Below are positions 37,101-49,495 of a stretch of DNA of 64,000 nt, one piece after another (the first letter of the stretch is position 1; each line of letters begins with the position of its first letter). The notes under the pieces were generated by a model. It was given only the letters and a program-made list of their open reading frames with translations, had not been told where the DNA came from and did no database searches. This stretch comes from Tyto alba (lineage: Eukaryota > Chordata > Aves > Strigiformes > Tytonidae), in the NCBI RefSeq assembly GCF_018691265.1, contig NW_024881324.1, forward strand, positions 6,327,730 to 6,391,729, read 5' to 3'. The translations under genes and the position numbers were made by a program.

Positions 37101-40100
37101 AATTACTTCATTGAATTGAGCGTAGTTGTGTGAAACCAAGAAAAAGGAACCTGTGAATGCAGAAAAAAATAATCCACTTGCGCTTTTTTAAAAACAAAAC
37201 CAAAAACCAAACAACCCACCGCAAAACCTTTTCCAGTCATCAGTTTTTAAGAAATTCATGTGTGGGTCATATGCTCTTAAGACTGGAACAATCAATGTTT
37301 CTAATCAATTTTTAATCATTTTTTGTTACATTGTTGCACTGCCACTGCAAAACAAAACAAAAACTTCAAACCAAATAGAACACAGCAAACTTACATGAAA
37401 ACATCTTCTCCTTCTGTTGTATTCCAGTAATCTGATTTACAAAAGTAGCTTCTTAACTTCTGTAGATGTTTTTAAATCTCTGTAAAGCCCCAGCTGCATA
37501 CATCATTGCGTCAGTTTAGCATCTCTACACTCACGAATATATAAGCAGAGTTAGGTTGCTCTGGAAATTCTCTCCTTTTATTAGCATATAGGCAGATTCA
37601 CAAGACGACTGTGCTGCTGGATTACTTTCTGTAAGTAACAACTTGTTAACCCCTGCCTGTTGGGTCCAGCCCATCCTTTCTAAGGAGTCATTTAATGATA
37701 TTCCACATGCGGGGAAGCTGTGGGTAAACATGCATGTAAAACTGTCCCTCTGTGATCCCAGTGACAGAAAAATTGTGAGCCCCAGATTTACAGCATACTT
37801 AAAACCATAATGAGCATCATGGGTAATTTTAGAGGTGAAAAAATGATTTTTTCATAAGTCTGACAGGATTGTCTACACTCCTGCAAACGAATACCCAAGA
37901 GGCAAGGATCATCTTACTGACTACCTGGACTGGCCTTTGTATACAGCAGTTGATATCTAAAATTCTTACTGATGTTTGAATTTTGTGTTGTGATACAGAC
38001 TTTTAAAGATAGTTTCCTTCTGGTTTAACATGCTAATTTTAAAAAAATAGTACTTATTTCATATTGTGAGTTTAATCTCAAAGGCTCTTATTTTAAGAGA
38101 AAATTAAAACCATGCAGTGTAAACCAGTGTTTTCACTCCCCAAAAAAGAGAGCTATTATTTAAAGAGGCATATCAAACATTTAACCCTGTATTGTCATAC
38201 TGCATAAGAATTTCAGGACAAGAAACAAGCCTGACCACGTTCACTTTAATCAATTCAGGGAAATATAACTGACATTAGTTATTGCTTCAATGGCCAAACT
38301 TGGGACACATCAAATCCTTGTAGGAAGTTTCATGGCACCAAGTAAACACATCGATTTACAACTTCTCTTCCACATTACAACTGCACAGAAGTACAGTCAC
38401 AAGAAACAGCTCTGTCTGCTGAACACCATCATTAATATGATGGCTTTCACTAGAAATCATGCCAGATAAATACTTGACTACATCTAGAAAGTTGGAAATT
38501 GGTAAAATCAAAATACACAAGAATCCTAACTTGAATGGTGTCAGAGTGGACAGATTCCTAGCTTTCCAACTGCTAAGTATGTTGGCAATAAACATTAAAA
38601 GTTCTTGACAGCATAAGAACAATATCATAAATTCACTGGCAATATGTTTTCCAATATGTATTAATAATGACTATGCCGCACAACTTCTAGTCACAGTTCT
38701 CCCCCAAAAAACTTGTTGCCGAAGAAGCTTGCCAGAATTTTTAAATTTCAGCACTTGATTTAAGGTCAAAGCCAGTATCATAAGGGAAATAAAATATTTC
38801 AGAGCACTTTGAGCAGAATAGTATTTGAAAATAAGTTTTGCACTTCATTTGTCAGGAACATCTTGAAATGTTGTCAACACAAGAATAATAATTTTCTAGA
38901 GATGCTTCTTTCATCACCTCAGTTCAAAATTTCCAGGGATGGAGAAATTACACATAAAATGAATATTCTAGCTAAGGCCACATGCTTGCATATTAATTAT
39001 CGAAGGAGAAGAAGAGGGTCTCCTTTCTATATGGGACATAGACATTCCCATATCTTTCTCTCAGTAATAGCTCGTACATAAAAAATTTTAATATCATTTT
39101 GCAAAATGGTCAACCATTTTTAATGTCTCTCCCGTAGTTAATAGTTGAAAATAAGCAAAGTGTAACCTTCATGTTTACTTCAAGCAGAATATATGCAATA
39201 CGTTATGAGATAAGCAACATGGCTACATTACCCCTTCAGAGATCTAATATTCTACTTCAATGGTCCAATGCCAACCTGCAAGATTTATACAGTGCATTTA
39301 AACCTAGGGTTTGAAAAACATTTTAGAGCTTTCTTATGTGGCAAATATTCTTAAAAAAATCCTCAAAGCTTCTTTAATGACTGTTTTAGACAAAGAGTAG
39401 CCGAACATAAACAAGTTCAAGGAAATGTCACTTTTATTACCTCACTTCTTAAAACACACAGCACTCACCCCACACATCTTCCCCCAGAAATTCAACAGTG
39501 ATAAAGACCATTTGGCTGCCTAACACTGCTTAATTATACTAGGGAGACAAAAATCAAATACTCAAAATTAACCTAGTCCACACCATGAACAATACTTCAG
39601 GACTGAATCAAAATGACAGTGTGATTTAGGAATTTCTGCTGAACTTTACCTTTCCTAAATAAAGACAGTAGCAGAGGAAAATGGTGCTGAGTGTCATTAA
39701 GACATTTATTTAGTAAGTATTGAAGACCTTATTTAGGTATCACTGAGGTTTAACAGATGACTAAGAACCACCTCATTTTCTGCCTACTCAGCAGACAAAA
39801 GTTTTCTCCTTTCTGAATGATTAATACCCTGCCAAATGCCACTGTGACTCACTTTTATTTCTGTAATGAAGTAATACCATTTATACATTTATTTTTTAAG
39901 AACTCATTTGGGACTAAAGTTCTTTATATTATCTTTCAATTTTTAACATACTACCCAATATACATATGCAAGTAGATATAAAAAAGCAGGCTTTGGACAC
40001 CTATAAGAGAGTGTTCCTGCTCTGAGGCAAAGAGCTAAGACATTTCTATAAGGTTTGGTCATTAATTCCCTGTCCCTCAGATCCCTGGTTTCAGAGCAGT

Positions 40101-42267
40101 GCTTTTCCACTACTTCACAAGTAGTTGTGAGAAGTTTGTGAATGCAGATTTGGCTGATGTTCACGAGAAATAGGTAGGAGACCACATGCTGAACAAGGAT
40201 GATAGAAAACTAATGGACCAATTCCTTGTTTAAGGAATATTGTGCACCCTATGCAGCGATGATGTAATCCAAAGACAGCATCATAATTCAAATGTACCAG
40301 GGAGTAGAATTAAAAGTTGCCAGACAACCGTGAACTTGGTCTTGCTGATTCAGGGAATAACACTTTGTACAACCTACAGAACCCAAGAGGAGATGAACTT
40401 GCTGCATCAGTGAACAGCTGAGTCAGGCATGTGGTCTCAGGGATCTTTTTACACATCTCTCATAAAACGGAGATTCACAAAACCCTGAAGGCTTCCTATT
40501 CAAGTGGAAGCTTGGTGAAACAGTGAGAAGGTGGAAAAGCTGGCCAGCCAAGCCAGCCTGAAGAGGCAGAAGTCTGGGGTATTGGACTATACTTAAAAGC
40601 AGAAAACAGCCTACGTGCTACAGCTGGATCCTGTACCTCAAGGGGCCCAAGAGACTTAGAAAGAATGCATGAGAACTAATAAAAAAAAAGAAATGACGCT
40701 TAGGCAAGGGAAAGGAAGAGTGGGTAATACTTTCTTGGCAAAGGTGTCTAACTGCAGGATGAAGTAAAGATAAAGCAACTGGTTAAAACTGGACAAGATA
40801 AGGACACAGTTCGTAAGAGGAAGAACAATTAATATGCAGGAGAAGAAACTCTGAGTTCAATAATGTGATTCTTCACCAAAGTGTGGTAAAGAAAATGAAG
40901 CTGTGAAATGCAGGCAGCTGTTTATTACTTTGTCTAGGCCTGTACACTACTTACATAAAGAGTATGGCATTTGGAATCTTTACAGTGTCCATGTGCTTGT
41001 TAGATTAAAATATTGTCCAGCCCTGAAGAAACAAATCCTACGAAGATGTGGCCACAAAGTTGTACAACCTGAGTATTTCTGAGCAATTAATTCAAGGCAC
41101 GACAAAGGATCAGTGACATAAATTTTGTAAGAAATTTATGTTTGTCTTTATATATGATGTTTATATAGATGTACCGAGGAAGAGAAAATGCATGTTTGTC
41201 TTGGCCAAATTCATTGTACATATGAGAAGTTCCATGTATTTGGTATTTTTCCCTACAAGCTCTCTTGGTACCATTCCCAGGCCTTCATTTTAGGTTATTA
41301 TTTCTGTTACTCCTTCTTACTAGAAATCGCATGTAATCTGCTTTTACCTTCACATGCTGAAATCTTTTAATCTATTCTCTGCCAAAAGCTCTGCCCATTC
41401 CAGGAGGATTTTGTACACCCCTATCCATATAATTTTCTTTTCTTCTTTCTCCTAAAGTCATTCTTCTCTTTTTTCTCTTCCAAGGAACCACCATTACAAA
41501 AATACTGAAATAATGAACAGAAGTGAACTGTGGGAGTTACTCTACCAGAAGATGTGAACAAGATATAGTCTGGGTGAAAGTGGGCCATCACTGGCACATC
41601 AGGTAAAAGCGATGCTTTCCAAACACTCATCTTCAAGTCACGAAAGTGTTACTCGCTGCTATCAGTCGGGTCTTTCCTCTACAGACAATTACAGTGGTGA
41701 GATGTTTATCTGCTAGTTAGGTATCAGTACTTCAATATGTCCTACTTTCTTCCTTCCAATTCAGACTGAAATAATAGGATTCTGTCCTCCAAAGCCTAGG
41801 AGATCCCTTGATGTGATCAGATACCACATTCAAAATTTGTGATATACAAGGGTCTTAAGAGAGAAATGTCATCACATCACACATACAGGATACGAATGCT
41901 TGGCCAATTATGACCCCTATCAATACTACACACACGGTGGCACAACCCTAACTTTAACCATTTATCTTTCACTGGATTTGTAACTACTATTATTGCAACT
42001 ACTTATTACTCTCCTTTGATTAATCTGCCAGCTCTACATAAATCGTTTTTCCTAGGATGATGATGCTTTTTTTCACATCCAGTGAGACATTAGCTATGCT
42101 GGCACCTGAAGTGTCCCACAATAGACTTAGATGAGAACGGGAGATATATTTTGCTAAGGGGTTTACACTACTCTTTGATCTCTGAATAAATCTGGAATGG
42201 CTGTAACTCCATGATGAAAACAGCTTGTGAGCAATTAAAATTTAATTTTAATTCATTTAATTTTCAC
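34199..42267 (-). other. CDKAL1 intron sequence
   Basis: AT-rich intron with no recognised exon or clear transposon. Features are an A/C-rich tract at 37186-37228 and a small CpG-containing GC patch at about 36785-36870. Open frames are about 90 codons or shorter and match nothing known. Confidence 0.6.
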
Positions 42268-42996
42268 TCAGAGGGAGTATTCACCCACTTTTGTACTATA
42301 AGCACTTGGTACAGCTGTATGATAAGATGGGAGAGTTAACCATAGCAAAGCAAACAAAAATATTCTCCCACAGTTGCCTACTACATCTAGATCTACTGTC
42401 AGCCACCAGAACACAAAAAATTTTTGTCTGCTTATCCTGCTTGCTGCACTTCCTATCTTTTGCCAGCATATTGCATTCCACAGTGCTGCAGAGGAGAGGA
42501 CCAATCTGCTAGGGCATAAAGCTCTGAGAAAATTGGGTGATGCATTAGCTGCTGAAGGGACAGAAGTGAGTATAAGGTGAACCATCCAATCACAAATTGA
42601 CACTGATGTATCGTGCAAGATTCACATTTGTCACTCCTTGTTGCCAGCAAACTTCTCACTACTGCAACTACCAGGGGAAGCATTAGCAGCCCTTGTCCCA
42701 CAAACCCATATACTTTTTGGAAAGGGAAAAGGTTTCGTATGAGCCTGGCCACAACAGTTTTTGGGGCCTCCTTACTACTGCTGTAAATTTTAGTGGAAGA
42801 GAGCACAATCTCATTACTCCAATGTTCGCCTTGATGGACAAGGAAGATGGAAAAAACTTTCATCACAAGATGTCTTTCTCCATAAGTTACAAATAAATAA
42901 GGTTCACTTTCACCATGGAATACTGTATTTTTTGTTGATTTTTTTATTAATAGATTTCTGGCTTTTTGTGTTTTGGTTTTGTTGGTTTTGTTTCTT

Positions 42997-43025
42997 TTGT
43001 TGTTGTTGTTGTTGTTGTTGTTGTT
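42997..43025. repeat. (TTG)9 trinucleotide microsatellite
   Basis: Twenty-nine nucleotides of uninterrupted TTG repeat (AAC on the minus strand), preceded by a T/G-rich stretch from about 42960. Confidence 0.95.
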
Positions 43026-46000
43026 CCCCAATTAAAAGTATGGGAAACATTACTTTTTGTTAAGTACAAAGTTGTGCTTTTTATTTTTTATTTTTATTAA
43101 GTATAATCCATTGTTTTCTGCTAAAGCATCTGCTTGTACATACTTTGACCAAAAATCTCATCACAGTTTTGAAAGCACTGGAAGAGATTTGTATCCCATC
43201 TGTGTTACTAAGGACACCACATTTATCCTACTACCAGGTTAATAGTCACTGATCAGTCTTGCTGCAATTACAATGATAATGTTTAAGTTTAGGTCTTACT
43301 AGTCACAAGACATTTACTGCTGATAAAGCACTGCAATTTGTATGAATGTTATAGTAATTTCTAAATAATAAAAAAAAGCACTTGCTGTCTCAAACATTGT
43401 ATTTCTTCTACAAGCATAGCTTTTCTTGCCCCAAATCCTTAATGCTGTGTCAACGCACTTGTGCATTTTTCCCCATTCACAGTAAGATAAATCACCAGGA
43501 ACTGCATATTCTGATTTGACTGCTTATGCATGTGTTTAATTTAATTTATATCACCATTTACCTCCTGCCGAAATCATCCGAGTCTTTCAAAGTTGTAGCC
43601 ACATAATCACAATCTAATTTTTCCCTGGCTGTCAGAAAATTGCCCCGAAACCTGCACTGAGTGCTTCAGAGGTGCAATTATTGAGCATCTATAATAAAGC
43701 ACTGGGATACATCTTTCAACCGAGGCCTGTGGCTGGGATGTCCAAAGGCACCAAGGGCTGCTCCTATCTGCCTTCACTCAACAGAGCCAACAGTTTTACC
43801 AACTGTAGCCAAGCAAAGCCTTCACAGACACCTTTAGACTCTGGAGGGAAATTTCTTTAGCTGCTGATAGTGCATTTATAGTGAGAAATCATGTTTTTTA
43901 TTTATGATCATTCCTAGTTTCACTTGACAAGGTTATGGAAACTGCTCAATGAGAGAACAGTGCCCAACTACCAAGGTGCCAGTCTACCAGAGGAACCAAG
44001 ACTGCAAACCTTTGGCACCTGAACCTTCAAAGTTTCCACACAGGATGGTCCCTTAGAGAACTAGGGAGGGGAATCAGAGCCAGGAATGACTGAAAGGCAC
44101 ATGGGTGCTTCAGCTTGTAGACATACAGGAATGAGAACTACTGTGCTGCTAGAACAAATGAAGCTTGTAAGAGTGAAGCAACAGAAATGGAGCACTTAAG
44201 ACTCTAAGTGAAAAAGAGCATGGTTCATAACCCGAAGCACAACGGACTGTCTCAGAATATTTGCATTAAAACATTGGTCTTCCATTATATTGCTGCTGAG
44301 GTTGAAAACAGACAAAAAAGCCTTAGAAGTCCTATCTTGCCCTGTTACCAGTAATAGAACAGCTCTAATTATGAATTAACAAAAATGGCCAGAATGTGCA
44401 ATTTAGTAACAAGAATCTTAAAATTTCAGTTTTCCTGAATATCTCAGATAGACCTATTATAAACCCTACCAAATCACTCAGCTTGCAACAATGATCCAAG
44501 CGGCTCTATCAGATTTTTGTATTTAACGGGTTTAAAGATAAAAGCCTAATGCCTTACTAGACACAATGGCATAATTTCAAGGCTGTCCTATCAACTTCAC
44601 CCTGACAGCTTTTCTATTTCCCACAGCTGCCTTGCTCACTTATTTCTCAGCACACAGAAATAAAAGTATAAATCCAAGTAATGAAAACAGTCAAGCTGCT
44701 CATAAAATGTCATATTACTCTGAGACTGCACATCACTTCCCAAATAGTATCCTGTCAGTCACATGCCCATTCTTTAAGCAACAGAAGCACTGGCCTGAAA
44801 CATGCTTGGAAAAAAAAAAATCCACTCCAAAACAAACAAATAAAAAGCCATCAGCAGTAAAATTTACAAATTTTTCTCTTAACTTCATACTACTTAAAAA
44901 ATATTTTTTTAAAACAGTCATATACAAAATGGAGGGGAGAAAAGGTGATAAGGCATCACTGTGCTTATTGTGTCACTGACAAATCAATAACTGAGACGTG
45001 AGGATATGGAGACACAGCATTTTATTTTTTTAGGACTATGAAGGATGGAGAGTGTAACACTTCTAACAAATGTCACTGCATTCCTTCAATAGAAATTTAT
45101 GCTGTCAACTGCAGAGATGTAAAGGTTTTTTTTTCTTTTTTTTTTTAAATCTTCAGGAAAGCAGAGTTAACAAGTATGTAACTGCTGTGACTGATCTGTA
45201 AAACTGTGATTAACATCCCAATTTAATATCCATGGTACTCCTAAACAGATTTAACTTAATTGTACTTATTTAAAACTTGCAGATTTAGTGCTAAATATGG
45301 CCTTTGAAAAATTAACTTGTATCTCTCAAAATGACATAAATCAGGTGGCATAGAAAGGCACTCTGAAAACATGCAAGATTTATGAACCATCCCTGGATGC
45401 ACTAACTGGCCAGTAGAATGCACTTCATTTTTTCATTAGAGAAACATACTTTTAAGTAGGTTTGGAAAAAGGTGCATCTTCTGGAAAGGAAATAACTCAG
45501 GAACCAAAATTTACCTCTATGCATGCCTAACGCAGTTATAGTTTTACACTGATTGGCATTGTACAGATTTGCCTTGCTTGTTTATTTTTACAAGTTGAAC
45601 ATGTTAATAAACATAAAAGCATCTCAAAGTGAGGACTAGTTTTCAAACTAACCTCACGCAACTGAGATTCACTTCCGCAATTTACACAACAAGCTAAAAA
45701 GAATCCAAATCGTCATTTGAGAACACTGAGAAGCTTCAGAGACGTAACTGAAATGATGGTCCCTTGTTTTTTTTTCAGCCTGTAAATCTGCAAAAATATT
45801 CCTGTGGTCACTGTTCTCTATGAAGTTCTGATGTTCACAGGGTACATACACAGATCCATTACAGGAAAAATTGCCAATGTTGTTCTTAACTTCAAATCTC
45901 TCAAAATTGTTGCTTATGTGATTAATATCATGTATATTAGAAGATACAAAATATAGTCTTCTTAATATGGCACGTCTTCTTTTGCAGACTTGGTTTCTCA

Positions 46001-47238
46001 CCATTAATACTGCATTAATTAACATCTCTCACATCTATGCAATTAAATTGAATGCTATTAAGTCAGCAGTCTTTTGCAGAACAGCAGCCATGCTGGCCAT
46101 CCTGGAAAATCATCAGCAAACACTCTAGATTCCACCTCCACGCTCTGACATGACGCTATCTCACAACAGAACAATAGGAAAGGGTCCATAAAAGCATGCC
46201 TATAGCTGAGGTAACAAAACATGCCATTGCCATTAAAGCAAAACAACTTCAATGGCTAAAATCAGTGTATGGAAATGAGAACTGTGATTTTAGTAGCAAC
46301 AAGAAAATCGATGCCATAGATGTAGCCACAGCAGATGCTGCATTCCTGGAACCAACTGCTTTTTCAGACAGAGCTATAGGGAGCTCAACTTGATAGCTAA
46401 AGAAAACAATCAACAGTATGATTGCTTAGAAGAGTCAAGAAGTAGTCTTAAAATTGAAGAGCTGTTATAGAAAATGGATATAAGTATGAGGTATATTTTA
46501 TTTTTGTATCTTTTATTCATCAAATCCCAACATCAGCATCAACTAACGGTTCAGCAACACCAAAACACGGACTCGGGGATATATTCTCAAGGATATTTAC
46601 ATGCTTAACTGCTACTTAAATGCCCCATCTTCACTGGAATTCAGAAAGGATAAAGGAACATAAACATATTTTAGGGCCTTAAAATTCACATGATAGATTC
46701 TACAACTCTTCTACTTTCTTTTGAGTTTAATCTAGCATTTCCAAGTAGTGCTTATGAACTACCAATAACCTGAAAGGTATCTCTTAGCAGTCAAGTGAAC
46801 AGAAGATTTTAAGAGGCAAGTCTCTATGCATGTGGTACAGAAGAGATCAAAATATGAAAGAATTTCCTAAAGGTCTGACTGTTATGAACAATCCTTACAG
46901 TGGGCTTCATATACCAATTTGAACAGGATTAAGACAATGCTTACATGTCCTGCAGGATTAAAATGAAACGAGAACAGAAATATTGTTCTGAGCAACACAT
47001 ATGAATAAAATTATAATTGTGACATTTAATTGAATGGTTTCACAGTAGCTGAGCTACCTAGTGGCCACCAAATTCTTTTATTTATGAACATGAAAAATAA
47101 GCTTTGGCAGATGACCTTGGGCTGTTTTTCTTCATTAATAAAACCTTATCACTTCTGCTTCAAAGAACAGAGCAGTTTGTCGTTCAAGTAAGAATAAAAT
47201 ATACATAAATATATATTAAGAATGTAATAGGTGTCTCT

Positions 47239-47257
47239 GGTAATTTTCAAAATTACC
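47239..47257. repeat. Near-continuous 19-bp palindrome
   Basis: Arms GGTAATTTT and AAAATTACC surround one C. A third GGTAATTA copy follows at 47268-47275. The cores are homeodomain-like (TAATT), but binding is not shown. Confidence 0.7.
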
Positions 47258-49331
47258 TATATTTTAAGGTAATTACTATTACACAGAAGAGTTCTTTGAC
47301 CAGCAATGTGAAAAAAAAACCCCTAGAGTTAAAATTTACCATCACAAACAGATTCTCAAGATGTCTCTTTTCTCTCTTCTCCCTTTTTTCTACAAACTTT
47401 ACCATCTACTGCAAAATCCACTGGGAGATGCTGGCAAATTATTTTTACGATTGTTTCAATTTCATTTTGTATTTTAATATCACTACATTCACTGCTTTAT
47501 CCAACGTCAGTAAAGGTCTGGCAAGGTATCAGGGTAATTGCTAGTATTCCCTAGTTAACCTGGCTGTAAACTGTGAACATGCTAGTAACTTGGACAAAGC
47601 AAAAAACCCTCAAAAAAAAAAATAATCTTCTGGAAGTGTGAACCTTTTGCTAAACAAAGAAACTCCAATATCTCCACTGCAAAACATTTCAGACATCACA
47701 TGAAAAAAATCTCAGCTCTTCAGAATAACAATAAAATTACACTGAAACACATAGCTTCCCACTAAACTGTGCAGAAAATAGAAATATTAAATATAGATAA
47801 TAAAATGAGAAGATACAAAAGCATAAGGTGATATCTGTACAATGAAAACTAAGTTTGCTAGCAACATTCTATGAATGAATAATCAAGGATAGCAAAATAT
47901 TAATATGCTTAAGTGATCTCAATACTACCTTCCTGTTGGGAATCCATATACCATCACAGAAATCAAATTAAATTCATAGAGCACCCTGAAGAATGCTTAA
48001 CTAGCTATTATTACTAGTGTATGCTATCTATAATACTGATTACACATATACATGTAAAATTCTCTGTACAATGTATGTTTTTCACATAGAGTGCATTGGT
48101 TTTATTCTAGTCCATACACTTGCACAGTAAAAGATTTTCCTCACCAAAACCAATCTCAGAACAGTGGGCTTTGCAGGCTGCCAGTCAGTGGTGACACAAC
48201 TTCCTACACTGTGTTCATTCCCTCGCCCAGCGAGTTATTAATGCACTCGATGAGGCAGCAGTCAACACATCAGTGCCTAATGCTACCGCATCAGTGGCTC
48301 TGATCCTGCTTGATCCTAAGCTCTAGTAGATGGTTCAAGCCTCTAAATATCTTGTAAAGAGAGTGACAGAGCATGGGAGCACTGCCACCGGTTCCCCAAT
48401 ACATGCAGCAGCTTACAGAAGATCACAGCGCTGGGGCAAAGACTCCGTTTGGGACATGACTTAAATAAAAAAGAATAAGGTGATAATTGGAGGAAAACAA
48501 TGTAGAGATAGGAGTAAACCATTCCCACTGCTCTCTCCCTCAATCTACTGAAAATTAACTCGTTCAGTTTAAGAATATTATTCCTCTCAATTTAAACACC
48601 TCCCTAGATCAAAATAGAAAACATTTATTAACTGATGCTTCCAACTGTGACAGAAATTACAGTCATTTTTGTAGTACAGATGGTGTAAAAATGCAATCTA
48701 AAAATATGATTAAAAGCTCAAAAGATGAGTAACCCAAGTTCATCTTAGAAATGGCTGTTTGGATGCTGCTAAAGAAATGTATTTGGAGTTAATTAGCTTG
48801 CTTTTTATCTGTTCCTCAATTAAGAACTTCTTACTTTCCCTTAATCATGAAACAGCCACTAAATTCAACAGACCTGTCTAGATGACCTTATATAAAAAGA
48901 ATAAATTAGTTGAACACTTTTTCTTAAAAATATGAAAATGATTTTATGAAAATAATGGTACTAACAATGTCCTGGTCCTTGCAGACTTTGGATCATAGCA
49001 AACCAATCCCATATATGAAATTTTAAATGCTTCCTGTAACTCTCATAAAATGAGTATTTTGGAACACTGTTTATTCACATACTTCCTGAGAGTATATTAA
49101 TTCTTTTAATCCTTTATAACAAATATGAAAACAGGTGCCAATTCCTAACAAGTGAGAAAGCACACGGGTAAAAAATATTTCAGTCATTAACACTACATTG
49201 CAAAGAATTAGCATAATAGGAAAAAACCTCTGGGAAATGTGATTAGAACATGTACCTATAGACAAAACAAAGACTCAACTCCTCAGTGTAGTTCCTTTAC
49301 ATCCTGCTGTGTTGGAATGTTTTGGGTTTGG

Positions 49332-49384
49332 TTTTTTTTTTTTTTTTTTTGTTTTTGTTTTTTGTTTTTTTGTTTGTTTTTTTC
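49332..49384. repeat. T-rich low-complexity tract
   Basis: T20 followed by T runs with single G interruptions, ending TTTTTTTCCAGG. It resembles a strong plus-strand splice acceptor by chance composition. No plus-strand gene was seen. Confidence 0.9.
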
Positions 49385-49424
49385 CAGGGAAGTCTTTACA
49401 TGTCAGAGCAACCACTTTAGGACT

Positions 49425-49495
49425 GTCCCCTTCAGGAAGTCATTTCAAATTCCTGTGCTTCACTTTCTCCATGTGTGAATGTGGAAATAATGAAC
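49425..49495 (+). repeat. MIR-like SINE relic
   Basis: The run TTCAGGAAGTCATTTCAAAT, then TCCTGTGCTTCACTTTCTCC, then ATGTGTGAATGTGGAAATAA aligns along its length with the MIR core (ttgggcaagtcatttaacct...ctgtgcctcagtttccccatctgtaaaatggggataa). It sits about 40 bp downstream of the T-rich tract. Confidence 0.65.

Larger units (their letters stand above)
42268..49331 (-). other. CDKAL1 intron sequence with the longest non-repeat open frame
   Basis: Intron. It includes a 192-codon minus-strand open frame at 42453-43031 whose first residues are a run of asparagines from the (TTG)n microsatellite. I do not recognise its sequence and see no domain. Other notable sites are a T-rich run at 45126-45146 and an inverted repeat at 47239-47257. 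No CDKAL1 exon was recognised. Confidence 0.55.
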
